Positions 1 to 9,801 of a DNA stretch of 64,000 nt are shown in pieces; position 1 is the first letter of the stretch, and each line of letters opens with the position of its first letter. This DNA is from Cyclobacterium salsum. Lineage in GTDB: Bacteria; Bacteroidota; Bacteroidia; Cytophagales; Cyclobacteriaceae. Both the position numbers and the translations under genes were made by a program. The notes beneath the pieces were generated by a model. The model was not told the DNA's origin. It made no database searches and was given only the letters and a program-made list of their open reading frames with translations. The stretch covers positions 186,001-250,000 of the forward strand of contig NZ_WNKG01000005.1 in NCBI RefSeq assembly GCF_010119245.1, read 5' to 3'.

Positions 1-47
1 TATAAAATAAAACTAAGGCTATATTTGAAAATCTTACCTGTGCTCAT
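1..47 (-). CDS. mreD: Rod shape protein MreD, N-terminal fragment at window edge
   Basis: The first 47 bases hold the beginning of a minus-strand gene whose ATG (45-47) overlaps the mreC stop codon in an ATGA junction, the sign of a translationally coupled operon. About 15 codons are visible (MSTGKIFKY, then hydrophobic residues). The family assignment rests on the conserved gene order mreB-mreC-mreD, not on the few residues seen. Confidence 0.6.
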   Translation of the reverse strand, partial: MSTGKIFKYSLSFIL

Positions 48-877
48 GGTTGCGGGTTCATACGTTCGGTTTCCAAACTATCCAACTCCTCCCGAAGGTC
101 GTTTTCTACCAGGTAAACAAAATTCAAGGTACTGAAATCGGCACTCAGGCTAATGGTAATGTCCAGGTAGTTGGTTTCGCTTCCCGGATTGGCTTCTTTG
201 ATCGTCCCGATGGAAATTCCCTCAGGAAAAACAGCATTGTACCCCGAGGTGACGATCTCCTGGCCGGGAACTACTTCTACATGGCGTGGCACATACAGTA
301 GTTTGGCTTCGTCCGATTTTCTTCCATCCCATTTGGTTGACCCGATGACATCTGTGTCTTTAATTTTAGAGGAAATCAAGAGGTCGGTATGCAATAACGA
401 TATTACCGAGGAAAAATGACTGCTGGTGCCTTTCACCCTGCCGATCACTCCTTGCCCATTAAAAACCCCCATTCCTTCTTTGATCCCATGGAGAGAACCC
501 TTATTTAAAGTCAGGTAGTTTTGACTTTGATGAATGGAATTATTGATCACCCTTGCCGACCAGAATTCAAACGAATTGGCCAGGGTACTATCCAATGTTA
601 ATTCCGTGGAGTCCTTAACCGGGGTTAATTCATCCAGGCGATTGAGTAGAGAAGCATTTTTTTCGGCGAGCGATCGATTTACAGAATACAAGGAAAAATA
701 GGACATAAAGTTGGTTTTAACCGACAGTATACTTCCGGTCAGCTTATTGCTGCTGTTAAAAAAAACCGCTCCCTGAGGTGAATTATGGGTAAAAACGATC
801 CCTACTGCCAACAACTCCAGGACAAGAAAAAGAATGAGTGCCCTTAGTCTGTATAAAAATAAAAATATTTGCTGCAT
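44..877 (-). CDS. mreC: Rod shape-determining protein MreC
   Basis: MreC is the periplasmic scaffold linking cytoplasmic MreB filaments to the cell-wall elongation machinery. The 277-residue protein has a short cytoplasmic N-terminus, one membrane segment (about residues 10-30), a helical stretch (about 60-90), and then the beta-rich MreC core with the typical run N-x-G-S-x-x-G-I-x-x-G-M-G-V and a conserved G-x-V-G/K-G turn. It sits 7 bases downstream of mreB and overlaps mreD by 4 bases, so the three genes form one operon. Length and order are normal for the family. Confidence 0.93.
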   Translation of the reverse strand: MQQIFLFLYRLRALILFLVLELLAVGIVFTHNSPQGAVFFNSSNKLTGSILSVKTNFMSYFSLYSVNRSLAEKNASLLNRLDELTPVKDSTELTLDSTLANSFEFWSARVINNSIHQSQNYLTLNKGSLHGIKEGMGVFNGQGVIGRVKGTSSHFSSVISLLHTDLLISSKIKDTDVIGSTKWDGRKSDEAKLLYVPRHVEVVPGQEIVTSGYNAVFPEGISIGTIKEANPGSETNYLDITISLSADFSTLNFVYLVENDLREELDSLETERMNPQP

Positions 878-884
878 TCTATTT

Positions 885-1913
885 TTACGTCATGAGTACT
901 GTTCTGAAATTATTGATGTTTTTTAATGCATTTCCGGTGCCTCTAACCACCGCTCTGAGCGGGTCTTCGGCTATGTGAATCGGCAATTTCGTCTTTTGAT
1001 GCAACCTTCGGTCCAGACCTTTGAGTAGCGCGCCACCGCCGGTAAGATGAATACCATTATCGTAAATGTCAGCGGATAGTTCGGGTGGGGCTATCTCCAA
1101 GGCCTTAAGCACCGCTTCCTCAATTTTGGATACCGATTTATCCAAAGCAAAGGCTATTTCAGAATAAGAAACCTTGATTACTTTTGGAATGCCGGTCATC
1201 AAGTCCCTGCCCCGAATTTCATAATCTTCCGGCGCATCGTCTAGCTCCGTCAGTGCCGAACCGATGGCAATTTTCACCTTCTCCGCAGACCTTTCCCCGA
1301 TCAATAAGTTATGCTGCCGTCGCATGTAATCCAAGATGTCTTTGGTAAAGGTGTCACCCGCCACCCGAATCGATTGATCAGCAACAATCCCTGACAATGC
1401 TATTAAGGCAATTTCGGTAGTTCCCCCTCCAATATCGACGATCATGGATCCCATGGGCTTTTCTATATCTATTCCAATACCTATAGCTGCAGCGATCGGT
1501 TCGTAAATCATGTATACTTCTTTGCCCCCGGCATGCTCGGCAGAATCCCTGACCGCTCTTTTCTCTACCTCTGTAATTCCGGAAGGGATGCAGATGACCA
1601 TTCGGTGCGATTGGGGAAACATCCCCTTGTTATGCCCGGGAATCATCTTAATCAGTCCCCGGATCATTTGCTCGGCGGCATAAAAGTCGGCAATTACACC
1701 GTCTTTTAGTGGGCGAATGGTTTTGATGTTTTCATGCGTTTTTTCATGCATGTTCATGGCCTCTCTGCCCACTGCCAAGACCTTATTGTTGGTTTTGTCT
1801 ATGGCGATAATGGACGGTTCGTCCACCACAATTTTTTCTTTATGAATAATAAGCGTATTGGCTGTCCCCAAATCAATGGCAATGTCACTGGAAAAAAAGT
1901 CAAATAATCCCAT
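885..1913 (-). CDS. mreB: Rod shape-determining protein MreB
   Basis: Bacterial actin homologue that polymerises under the membrane and directs lateral wall synthesis. The 342-residue protein begins with IAIDLGTANTLI (phosphate 1 loop), contains the phosphate 2 motif VDIGGGTTEIA at about residues 160-170 and the adenosine motif LTGGGALLKGLD near residue 290, and has full family length. A near-consensus -7 box (TACCTTTA) lies about 45 bases upstream. First gene of the mreBCD operon. Confidence 0.97.
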   Translation of the reverse strand: MGLFDFFSSDIAIDLGTANTLIIHKEKIVVDEPSIIAIDKTNNKVLAVGREAMNMHEKTHENIKTIRPLKDGVIADFYAAEQMIRGLIKMIPGHNKGMFPQSHRMVICIPSGITEVEKRAVRDSAEHAGGKEVYMIYEPIAAAIGIGIDIEKPMGSMIVDIGGGTTEIALIALSGIVADQSIRVAGDTFTKDILDYMRRQHNLLIGERSAEKVKIAIGSALTELDDAPEDYEIRGRDLMTGIPKVIKVSYSEIAFALDKSVSKIEEAVLKALEIAPPELSADIYDNGIHLTGGGALLKGLDRRLHQKTKLPIHIAEDPLRAVVRGTGNALKNINNFRTVLMT

Positions 1914-2070
1914 CTTGGTCTTTTCTAAATTAAATGATTATTGTTCCTTTAAAGGTAGCATATTTCAGCCCTTTAAAAGAACGGGTGCCTGCAAAAATAG
2001 TATCTTATTTCGGATTTATTCCTTAATGCATTCCCCTATTTATTCTTAGTAGCGGCAAAACCAAAAAAAG

Positions 2071-2097
2071 TCCGAAAGCATGTGCGCATGCTTCGGA
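2071..2097 (-). terminator. Rho-independent terminator after purH
   Basis: Read on the minus strand, an 11-bp stem with one bulged base and a 4-base loop is followed by a run of seven T, about 55 bases past the purH stop. Confidence 0.8.
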
Positions 2098-2152
2098 AAT
2101 TTTCTTCGTTTTCTACCTAATTAGAAGCAATTAACCGGAGAAAACCCCCAAA

Positions 2153-3679
2153 TCAATGTTTGAAGTGCCTGATACCTGTCATGACCATGCTCATGCCGTG
2201 GGCATCACAGTACGCAATACTATCCTTGTCTTTTATCGACCCACCAGGCTGCACTACTGCACGAATACCTGCTTGATCCGCTATCTCCACGCAATCAGGG
2301 AAGGGAAAAAAGGCGTCCGATGCCATCACGGCTTCTTTCAGATCAAACCCGAAAGCCCTGGCTTTTTCAATGGCCTGTTTTAAGGCATCCACCCGACTGG
2401 TTTGTCCTACTCCGCTGGAAAACAGTTGGTCTTTATTACTCAAGACAATGGTGTTGGATTTGGTATGCTTGCAAATTTTCAAAGAAAACACCAAGGCATC
2501 CATTTCATCGGTAGTTGGAGCTTTTTTTGTGACCAGTTGAAATTCGGTTTTGCTTTCTGTCTTCAAATCCTTGTCCTGCTGCACATAACCATTTAATAAG
2601 GTCTTTACCTGGTCGGTTCCTTGCAGTTTTATTTTCTGCTTTAAAAGAATACGATTTTTTTTGCCCTTTAATACCTTCAAGGCATCTTCGTCAAATTCCG
2701 GTGCAATCAACACTTCAAAAAACAGGCCATGGATGGCTTCTGCCGCTGCCAGGTCTACGGGTTGGTTGGTAATCAGAACCCCACCGAATGCGGAAAGGGT
2801 GTCTGCAGCAAAAGCCTTTTCGTACGCCTCTTTGACCGTTTGACCGAGTGCCACACCACAGGCATTCGTATGCTTGAGTATGGCAAAAGCGGTTTCCCCT
2901 GGAAATTCTTCGATTAAAGCTACGGCTGCATCCACATCCACCAGGTTGTTGTACGATAGTTCCTTGCCGTTTAACTGCTCAAATAAATCCTCCAAATTCC
3001 CATAAAAATGAGCGCTTTGATGCGGATTTTCCCCATAGCGTAATTGCTTGGATTTTTCTTCACTGATTTTCAGCGCAGGAATGCTTTCATCCCGATTGAA
3101 GTAATTAAAAATCTGGGTGTCATAATGGGAGGAGACATGAAACGCCCGGGCAGCGAAATACCTGCGATCACTACCTGAAAGCGACCCGTTCTGCGTCCTT
3201 AGCTTATCTTCCAAGTCACCATATTGATCACGGGAGGCAATGATCGTTACATCTTGAAAGTTTTTAGCTGCTGCCCGTATCAATGCAATGCCTCCGATGT
3301 CTATTTTTTCGATAATGGCTGCCTCAGAAGCTCCGGACGCTACGGTTTCTTCAAAGGGATAAAGGTCTACAATGACCAGGTCAATGGCGGGAATAGCATA
3401 TTCTTCAGCCTGCGCAAGATCCTCTTCGTTGGCTCTGCGGTGCAGGATCCCGCCAAAAATTTTGGGATGAAGCGTTTTCACCCTGCCACCAAATATGGAG
3501 GGGTATCCCGTTAGTTCTTCGACGGGAATTACTTCCGCACCTTGATCCTGAATGAATTTTTGAGTCCCTCCGGTGGAATAAATCTTGACACCATATTCCT
3601 TCAAAAGGCCAATAATGGGTTCAAGGTTATCTTTATAATAAACAGATATGAGCGCAGATTGTATTTTTTTTTCAGCCAT
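2153..3679 (-). CDS. purH: Bifunctional AICAR formyltransferase / IMP cyclohydrolase
   Basis: Catalyses the last two steps of de novo IMP synthesis: formylation of AICAR with 10-formyl-THF, then ring closure. The start is taken as the ATG at 3679 (MAEKKIQSALISVYYK), giving 508 residues, the usual PurH length; a longer reading to 3742 adds a Lys-rich tail with no family counterpart. The N-terminal MGS-like cyclohydrolase domain (about 1-190, with STGGTQKFI and GGRVKTLHP) is followed by the transformylase domain with the KHTNACGVA motif carrying catalytic Lys-His. purN lies just upstream on the same strand, a natural pathway pairing. Confidence 0.97.
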   Translation of the reverse strand: MAEKKIQSALISVYYKDNLEPIIGLLKEYGVKIYSTGGTQKFIQDQGAEVIPVEELTGYPSIFGGRVKTLHPKIFGGILHRRANEEDLAQAEEYAIPAIDLVIVDLYPFEETVASGASEAAIIEKIDIGGIALIRAAAKNFQDVTIIASRDQYGDLEDKLRTQNGSLSGSDRRYFAARAFHVSSHYDTQIFNYFNRDESIPALKISEEKSKQLRYGENPHQSAHFYGNLEDLFEQLNGKELSYNNLVDVDAAVALIEEFPGETAFAILKHTNACGVALGQTVKEAYEKAFAADTLSAFGGVLITNQPVDLAAAEAIHGLFFEVLIAPEFDEDALKVLKGKKNRILLKQKIKLQGTDQVKTLLNGYVQQDKDLKTESKTEFQLVTKKAPTTDEMDALVFSLKICKHTKSNTIVLSNKDQLFSSGVGQTSRVDALKQAIEKARAFGFDLKEAVMASDAFFPFPDCVEIADQAGIRAVVQPGGSIKDKDSIAYCDAHGMSMVMTGIRHFKH

Positions 3680-3812
3680 TAGGTATGTTATTTTTTTTGT
3701 TTTCCGTTTTTGGTAGTCGATGCATTTGCAGGATCCCAACAAACCGGAAATATCGTTGGTGATTTTGATTTAAAATTTCTTTTAAGGAGGCAAAGGTAGG
3801 AAAATCAGGGCA

Positions 3813-4370
3813 TTAAATCAGGCTTTCGATCACATTTGGGTAGTATTTGTGTTCCAATGCGTGAACTTTATCGGCGATCTGTTCGGGACTATCCTCTTTG
3901 TCAATGGCAACAGCCGCTTGAAAAATAATCTTTCCCTCATCATAATTTTCGTTCACCAAATGGATGGTGATTCCAGTTTCCTCGTCTCCGGCATTTTTGA
4001 CAGCCTCGTGAACACGCATCCCATACATTCCTTTACCTCCATAGTTGGGAAGTAAGGCCGGATGTATGTTGACCATTTTGTCCGGAAACATCCGAATCAA
4101 GTCCACGGGAATTTGAAGCAAAAACCCTGCAAGTATCACAAAATCAACCTTATATTTAACCAATTCCGCAGCTACTGCGCCATTTTCCAGCTCGGATTTC
4201 GAAAAAATTAGGGTAGGGACATTGAATTTTTTCGCTCTTTCCAGTACCCATGCATTTTTTTTATTGGAAGCGACCAATACAATTTTCCCTTTTTGGGAGG
4301 CCTGGAAGTATTCCATGATTTTTTGGGCGTTGGTGCCGCTTCCTGAAGCGAGAATGGCAAGGTTTTTCAA
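3813..4370 (-). CDS. purN: Phosphoribosylglycinamide formyltransferase
   Basis: Transfers a formyl group from 10-formyl-THF to GAR in purine synthesis. The 185-residue protein starts LAILASGSGTN, the phosphate-binding loop of the family, and carries NIHPALLPNYGG (catalytic Asn-x-His) near residue 100 and ETGITIHLVNENYDEG (catalytic Asp) near residue 135. It is 133 bases upstream of the preferred purH start on the same strand, so co-transcription is plausible. Confidence 0.95.
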   Translation of the reverse strand: MKNLAILASGSGTNAQKIMEYFQASQKGKIVLVASNKKNAWVLERAKKFNVPTLIFSKSELENGAVAAELVKYKVDFVILAGFLLQIPVDLIRMFPDKMVNIHPALLPNYGGKGMYGMRVHEAVKNAGDEETGITIHLVNENYDEGKIIFQAAVAIDKEDSPEQIADKVHALEHKYYPNVIESLI

Positions 4371-4447
4371 GATCTGCTAAATTTAATTAGGTGATAAAAT
4401 GATAGGTAAAAAAAGAATGGCTAATGCGCAATGGAATCCAGCTGGAT

Positions 4448-5389
4448 TTATTCAGCAGGAAAATGGACGACTACTTCCGGATGCATGGTGTAAAAACGAA
4501 ATTCAGAACCATCATGAACCAGGATCCCGCTGGACTTATTATCCCCCATAATGGGGTTCTGAGGATATTTGGTCCACTGAACCAGATCTCTGGAGACGGC
4601 TACATTCATTGTCCAGTCACTCCAGTCTTCCAGAGAGGTGCCGTGGTAATAGGCATAGTAGTGATCTTTGTATTTAATTACTTGATTTACAGCTACCCCA
4701 TATTGATCGTAGGACTCAGGCCCCATGTGGATCACAGGATCATCTTGTACATTGGTCCAGGTAGTTAGATCCTCTGAAGTGGCCAGCCAGATTCCCTGAT
4801 CGTTCCGTTCGTAAAAGAGGTACCAGGTTCCGTTTTCCACCCATACGGTAGGGGTGCCATAAGGACCTTCACTCAATGGGGATCCGTCTACCTGGCGAAT
4901 ATCCAGGTCTCCCTGGTTTTCCCAGTGTATTTTGTCGGTAGATGTAAGCATTTTGGCGATGTCGTTTTTCCCCTCAGCAAACATATAGTACTTACCGTCC
5001 TGTTTCCACACCATCATGTCTTCCACCCAGCTTTCCTTGAAAATGGGATTATCTTCGTGCCGGTTCCATTGAAAACCGTCTTCGGAATGAGCGTAACCAA
5101 GCTTCAGGATGGTATTCTCCTCGTAATCTTCAAATCCAGTGTACCACAGATGATACCCGTCAGCTTCTTTTAATATGAAACCCCGTTCCCTAATTCGGCG
5201 ATCCCAGGTAGTTTCACCGGTACCACTGAAGAGGGGATTTTCGGAATGGGGAGTGAATTCGATAATCTCTTTGGGATAAGGTAAATTATCCTCGGTTTCA
5301 TTACTTTCATTGGTAGTGGAATTAGACTGGCAAGCTCCAACCAGGGAACAAACCAAAAGAGCCAGGAACTGCATCAACGTGTTTTTCAT
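4448..5389 (-). CDS. Lipoprotein with five-bladed propeller glycosidase fold (GH43/GH130-like)
   Basis: The N-terminus is a lipoprotein signal ending in LVGAC (lipobox Cys at residue 20), so the protein is probably anchored in an outer or periplasmic leaflet. The rest is built from repeating units of the type G-Y-H-L-W-Y-T-G, AHSEDG..W, KYYMFAEG, TWYLFYER and HYYAYYHG, the pattern of five-bladed beta-propeller glycosidases and GH130-like phosphorylases. The substrate cannot be told from sequence. It stands alone, with no SusC/SusD pair nearby. Confidence 0.75.
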   Translation of the reverse strand: MKNTLMQFLALLVCSLVGACQSNSTTNESNETEDNLPYPKEIIEFTPHSENPLFSGTGETTWDRRIRERGFILKEADGYHLWYTGFEDYEENTILKLGYAHSEDGFQWNRHEDNPIFKESWVEDMMVWKQDGKYYMFAEGKNDIAKMLTSTDKIHWENQGDLDIRQVDGSPLSEGPYGTPTVWVENGTWYLFYERNDQGIWLATSEDLTTWTNVQDDPVIHMGPESYDQYGVAVNQVIKYKDHYYAYYHGTSLEDWSDWTMNVAVSRDLVQWTKYPQNPIMGDNKSSGILVHDGSEFRFYTMHPEVVVHFPAE

Positions 5390-5419
5390 ACCTCAATATA
5401 ACGCAATTAATAGAAAAGA

Positions 5420-6292
5420 TTAAAGAAAGCCCATGCTAAGAATCCCGGTAAGCATCAGGATTTTTGAAAACGTACTTAATTCAGTGAAATGCGCTTTCCT
5501 GTCGGCCTTGTATATTTTCACCATAAACAGAACGAAGAACACGCTCAATCCACCGAAGTAAAGAAACAACAAGGGTTCGTTAATTTTAAATGTGACAAAG
5601 AGAATGGCACTGACAAACAGGAAAGCGATGAAAAAGATCACCTGCTTGGTTTTTCTAAAACCCAATACGATGGGTAAGGTGCGGCAACCGTGCTTCCGAT
5701 CCCCATTTCGGTCTTCGATGTCTTTCAGTATTTCTCTGATTAAATTAATAAAAAAGGCAAATAGGGCATAGGTGAGGACCAAGAGCTCTGATTTTTGGTA
5801 GTAAAGGCCTACAATCCAAATTGCCAAACCGGTTAGAGAGGCCACTGTGAGATTGCCAATAAAGGGCAACCGTTTGAGTGAATTGCTGTAGAGCCAAAGT
5901 AGAAAGGCTGCCAGGAAGGTTATGGCACCAATTTTTGGGTGGACCAGCATGCCCAACGAAATCCCAATCAGGTTCATAGCTGTGTGCAGGATCATGACCA
6001 TCCTCCGTTTCATTCCCTTTCCTATAACCACCGCCTTGGGCCGATTTACGTAGTCTATTTTTACGTCGTAATAATCATTGATCATATACCCAGATGCGGT
6101 GAGAATTACCGTGGAAGTAATGAGCAGGTACAAATGGTAATCCAGTAAAATAAATTCCCCGGAGCGAGTAGTGCCCACCAGAAAAAAGGCGGTCATTAAC
6201 TGCGCAAAAGCAACCATAAGCAGGTTCTCCGGACGGATGATTTTCACAAACGCACGGAAGGTAAAAGTCGGAGAAGCCTGTTTGTTTTTCAT
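5420..6292 (-). CDS. UbiA-family prenyltransferase
   Basis: Integral membrane prenyltransferase with the two Asp-rich motifs that bind prenyl diphosphate through magnesium: NDYYDVKIDYVNRP (about residue 75) and DIEDRNGDRKHG (about residue 190), with roughly eight hydrophobic segments. The ATG at 6292 is preferred; an upstream in-frame TTG at 6319 is weaker. Relatives in this phylum are commonly annotated as geranylgeranylglycerol-phosphate geranylgeranyltransferase, but the acceptor substrate is not known from sequence alone. MenA or another quinone prenyltransferase is the alternative. Confidence 0.82.
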   Translation of the reverse strand: MKNKQASPTFTFRAFVKIIRPENLLMVAFAQLMTAFFLVGTTRSGEFILLDYHLYLLITSTVILTASGYMINDYYDVKIDYVNRPKAVVIGKGMKRRMVMILHTAMNLIGISLGMLVHPKIGAITFLAAFLLWLYSNSLKRLPFIGNLTVASLTGLAIWIVGLYYQKSELLVLTYALFAFFINLIREILKDIEDRNGDRKHGCRTLPIVLGFRKTKQVIFFIAFLFVSAILFVTFKINEPLLFLYFGGLSVFFVLFMVKIYKADRKAHFTELSTFSKILMLTGILSMGFL

Positions 6293-6390
6293 AGTGCAAA
6301 ATAACGACAATGGTTTCAATAAGGGTAATATTTCCCTGGAAAAAAATCCACCACCTGCCCCACAAAAAGGGGGGTAATCAACGGGCCATC

Positions 6391-7167
6391 CTAGTGATTG
6401 TCAAGGATATCCTGGGATATCACCTGGTATATTTCGGCCCATTGCCCGTTGGTTGCTAAAAAGCGGAGGTGGTTTTCCAAGGTGTCGAAATCCCCCCGCA
6501 CCGCGGGGCCTGTTTGGGAAGCTTTGGCCCCTAGCTGGAGGGATTTATTTATTTGCTCGATGATCAACGGTTTTAACATCTCAAAGTCCAGTCCCTGCTG
6601 CCTCATCAATGCCTCGGCCACCAATAGCATATGGTTGGTGAAATTGGATGCAAAAACCGCCGCCACGTGTATGGCACGGCGCTCAGATGAAGGAACCAGG
6701 TAATAGGGTGAAGAAAGGCTTTTGCATAGGATTTTGAGTTTTTTTGTAGTTTCGAATTCATCTGCTTCCAATAAAAAGGGCACTTCCTCAAACCCAATCT
6801 CCCGGCCTTTGGTTAAGCTTTGAAGTGGATAGAGGATGCCCGTGAAATCAGCCGAACTTTGGTCCAAAATATCCAGGGGCAACACACCACTGGTATGCAG
6901 CAAGGTACTGTTTTCAGGGAGTAATATTGCCTCTGCAATGCCTGCTACTGCTTGATCACTCACAGCGAGTATATAGATTCGGGCCGAACTTTCCGTGAAA
7001 TCCAACACATCACATGCCTCCGTGCCATAAAGTCGGGATGAAAGTTTTTCAGCAGCAGCTAAATTTCTCCCATAAATTTCTGAAATGACGTGTCCGGCAT
7101 TTTCCAGTGCGGAAGAAAGGTGATAGGCCACATTTCCAGTACCAATAATTGCAATTGTGAACTTCAT
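6391..7167 (-). CDS. Rossmann-fold DUF2520 protein (putative NADP-dependent oxidoreductase)
   Basis: The 258-residue protein begins TIAIIGTGNVAYHL, an NAD(P)-binding loop, followed by a Rossmann domain to about residue 130 and a helical C-terminal DUF2520 domain with the family signature AAVFASNFTNHM. It resembles 6-phosphogluconate or F420-dependent dehydrogenases in fold; the substrate is unknown. It lies in the same direction as the UbiA gene. Confidence 0.8.
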   Translation of the reverse strand: MKFTIAIIGTGNVAYHLSSALENAGHVISEIYGRNLAAAEKLSSRLYGTEACDVLDFTESSARIYILAVSDQAVAGIAEAILLPENSTLLHTSGVLPLDILDQSSADFTGILYPLQSLTKGREIGFEEVPFLLEADEFETTKKLKILCKSLSSPYYLVPSSERRAIHVAAVFASNFTNHMLLVAEALMRQQGLDFEMLKPLIIEQINKSLQLGAKASQTGPAVRGDFDTLENHLRFLATNGQWAEIYQVISQDILDNH

Positions 7168-7186
7168 ACCTGAAAAGTAAAAAAAT

Positions 7187-7210
7187 AACCCCTAATTCAC
7201 ATCAGGGGTT
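7187..7210 (-). terminator. Terminator of the ccm block
   Basis: A 7-bp AACCCCT/AGGGGTT stem with a 10-base loop, followed on the minus strand by a T-rich run, about 25 bases after the ccmF stop and before the DUF2520 start. Confidence 0.75.
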
Positions 7211-7234
7211 AAGTAAATTCCAAGAAATGGCCCG

Positions 7235-9763
7235 TTATTCAAGGCCTTTTTTCTTCATTTTCTGAAACTCATCAAATCTTCTGAAAATGGCAACGCTAAA
7301 TCCAATTAGCATCAGGATGGTACCCAACCAAAGGACATTGATCATGGGTTTTACAGCCGCCTTCATTACCACATAGTCCTTTTGATAGGTACTTATTTTA
7401 AAGACAAATTTATTGTCTTCCGGTACGATGTTATCAACCTCTACTTTGATTCCCAGATCATTGTCAATGTCTGCAATCTTGCCTACCTGATTACCTCGGA
7501 TCAGAAACACAGGAGCCAGTTTTTTCTCCACATCGTAATCCAATATAGTAAGGTTGGCTTTAACGGCCACATCTCCCTCCTCCAAAGGTACACCATCCAA
7601 TTCATTGACCACTTCGGCACCCTCAAACTGGGTGACGAAATCGTTTATGAAAAATTGATCTCCGGGGGCAGCATTCACCGATTCCGCCTCTTTCCATTCG
7701 GGTTCCTCGTAATCATTTATGGCAGAGACATGGGTATAAAGGTCTCGGGTCAGGTATCTTTTCGAATCCGGAGAGGAAATCAATCCCATGGTGGGATTGG
7801 GTTGCGACATGGGGTAAAGGGTAAACTTAAGTTCGTCATCCTGAAAATACTCTACCTTAAAGTAGGAGTTTTCCTGCAACACAAGGCTTACCGTATCCCC
7901 CTTGGAATGGTAGGATTGGTCATTGACCTGTATATCTTCCAGTGCTACTGCCTGGTTTATTTCACCTGTAGCCTCCAGGGCATCGGCTTTTACATAGCCG
8001 GGAACCCCGGTCAATTTCTTATACCTTCCCCTGTAAATGACCTCGTACTCTTTCATTTGCAAAGGCTTGTTAATCCAGAGAAGTACGTTTTCCTTATTCA
8101 GATCATCCTCCCAGTCTTTTTTATACGTCAAACCGGACATGTTGATGGAGATGGTGTCGGAATAGCCGGAAGAAAACATTACTCCTATCAGTACCATTCC
8201 CAATCCAATATGAGCCAGGGAACCTCCGGAAAGCTTAAATGTTTTCTTGCGTATTAGCTTGATAAGAATGGTACTGTTGGCAACGATGGTAAAGGCTCCT
8301 GCCAGAACAATCACAATGTAAGTGATGTCATAAACCTTCCCGATGGTGATGATCAACGCAGCCAGTACCATAGAGACGATGTAAGGGGTGACCAGGGAGT
8401 TTTTTAGATCCTTTTTATCCATCTTGTTCCACCAGAAAAACTGCCCAATCCCAGTCAGTAACGCCAGGGCCACAGCAAACCAGACCTGAAACTTGGTGTA
8501 AAAACCAATCTGATCGGCAGGAGGAGCCAGATTTGAAAGTCCTCCAAAACTTTCGATCAAGGCATTGTATACCGGTATAGAGGTTGGAATAATTACCTGA
8601 AAGGCCATTAGACCCAGGGTAGTGGCACCAATAAATATCCAGAATTCTCTGGAATAAACGGAGGCCTCTTTTTCTGAAGTAGGAATGTGTTTCCATTCCC
8701 TGACTGCCAGAAATATCGCTACAGCTAAAAAGAAAAGCATGTAAATCAGCAGCTGGCCCGAGAGACCGAGATCGGTAAAAGAATGTACCGATGAGTCGCC
8801 CAATACACCACTTCTTACCAGAAACGTAGCGTATAATACCAATATAAAGGAGCTGATAACCAACACCATGGAAGTTTTCAAAGCGGTAGTACTCTTTTTA
8901 AAGGTTATCATGGTATGGATGGCTGCCACCATGACAAGCCAGGGAACATACACCGCATTTTCCACGGGATCCCAGTTCCAATAGCCTCCAAAATTAAGCG
9001 TCACGTAAGCCCAATAGGCTCCCATAATGATACCCATACCAAGGATCATGGCAGAAAAGATGGCCCAGGGCAAAGCGGGTCGAACCCATTCCGAATACTT
9101 TTTTAACCCAAGCCCTGCCATCAAAAAGGCAAAAGGGATGAGTGTGGAGGCATAGCCTAAAAACAGTGTCGGAGGATGAATAACCATCCAGATATTTTGA
9201 AGGAGCGGATTCAGACCAGTTCCATCCTCGGGGACAAATTCGGGGTTGATCTGGAAAATAGGCGCATCGGATACATCCCGAAGTAACATAAATGGGGAAC
9301 TGCCGATTTTGAGGTCACCAATCACTACACCTAAAATCATAGAAACCAAAAATGCCTGAACCAGCATAAATACCAGCATTACCGGACCTTCCCAAAACCG
9401 GTTGGTGTGAATGACCACCAATCCCAATACCACATTCCAGAAAATCCAAAGGATGAAGGCTCCTTCCTGACCTTCCCAGAAACTGGATATCATGTAATGA
9501 ACGGGTAGGCCTATAGAGGAATGGGAATAGGCATAAAAATATTCAAACCGATGGTTATAGATAATTTCGAACAAGGAAAAAGCAATGGCAACGGATGCAA
9601 TCCCATGAATGTAGAACGTGATCCGGCTAAATTTTCTCCAGGAAGGTTTTTCCAGTTCGCTGGCACGGGTAAAATAATAATAGGAAATGGCGGAAATCAA
9701 TGCGCTCACAAAAGCCAGAATTACCATGAAATGGCCCAGATTACCCATAAAGGTATTCATCAT
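7235..9763 (-). CDS. ccmF: Cytochrome c heme lyase CcmF/CcsA family
   Basis: Large polytopic membrane protein (842 residues, about 14 hydrophobic segments) that ligates heme to apocytochrome c in the periplasm. The Trp-rich heme-handling motif appears as GGYWNWDPVENAVYVPW near residue 250; HPP at about 195 and several membrane His residues fit the CcmF pattern. A long soluble region (about residues 560-800) lies before the final membrane helix. The order on the minus strand is ccmB, ccmC, ccmD-like, ccmE, ccmF. A thioredoxin-like CcmG or CcmH is not in the block. Confidence 0.92.
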   Translation of the reverse strand: MMNTFMGNLGHFMVILAFVSALISAISYYYFTRASELEKPSWRKFSRITFYIHGIASVAIAFSLFEIIYNHRFEYFYAYSHSSIGLPVHYMISSFWEGQEGAFILWIFWNVVLGLVVIHTNRFWEGPVMLVFMLVQAFLVSMILGVVIGDLKIGSSPFMLLRDVSDAPIFQINPEFVPEDGTGLNPLLQNIWMVIHPPTLFLGYASTLIPFAFLMAGLGLKKYSEWVRPALPWAIFSAMILGMGIIMGAYWAYVTLNFGGYWNWDPVENAVYVPWLVMVAAIHTMITFKKSTTALKTSMVLVISSFILVLYATFLVRSGVLGDSSVHSFTDLGLSGQLLIYMLFFLAVAIFLAVREWKHIPTSEKEASVYSREFWIFIGATTLGLMAFQVIIPTSIPVYNALIESFGGLSNLAPPADQIGFYTKFQVWFAVALALLTGIGQFFWWNKMDKKDLKNSLVTPYIVSMVLAALIITIGKVYDITYIVIVLAGAFTIVANSTILIKLIRKKTFKLSGGSLAHIGLGMVLIGVMFSSGYSDTISINMSGLTYKKDWEDDLNKENVLLWINKPLQMKEYEVIYRGRYKKLTGVPGYVKADALEATGEINQAVALEDIQVNDQSYHSKGDTVSLVLQENSYFKVEYFQDDELKFTLYPMSQPNPTMGLISSPDSKRYLTRDLYTHVSAINDYEEPEWKEAESVNAAPGDQFFINDFVTQFEGAEVVNELDGVPLEEGDVAVKANLTILDYDVEKKLAPVFLIRGNQVGKIADIDNDLGIKVEVDNIVPEDNKFVFKISTYQKDYVVMKAAVKPMINVLWLGTILMLIGFSVAIFRRFDEFQKMKKKGLE

Positions 9764-9801
9764 ATTTTACTGTAATTTAAAGTGTGATACTTCCTGATGC
9801 T

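Noticed and set aside
7382-8257. A 291-codon open frame on the plus strand opposite ccmF
   Set aside because: It mirrors the ccmF coding frame, has no recognisable domain, and ccmF has full family motifs on the other strand.
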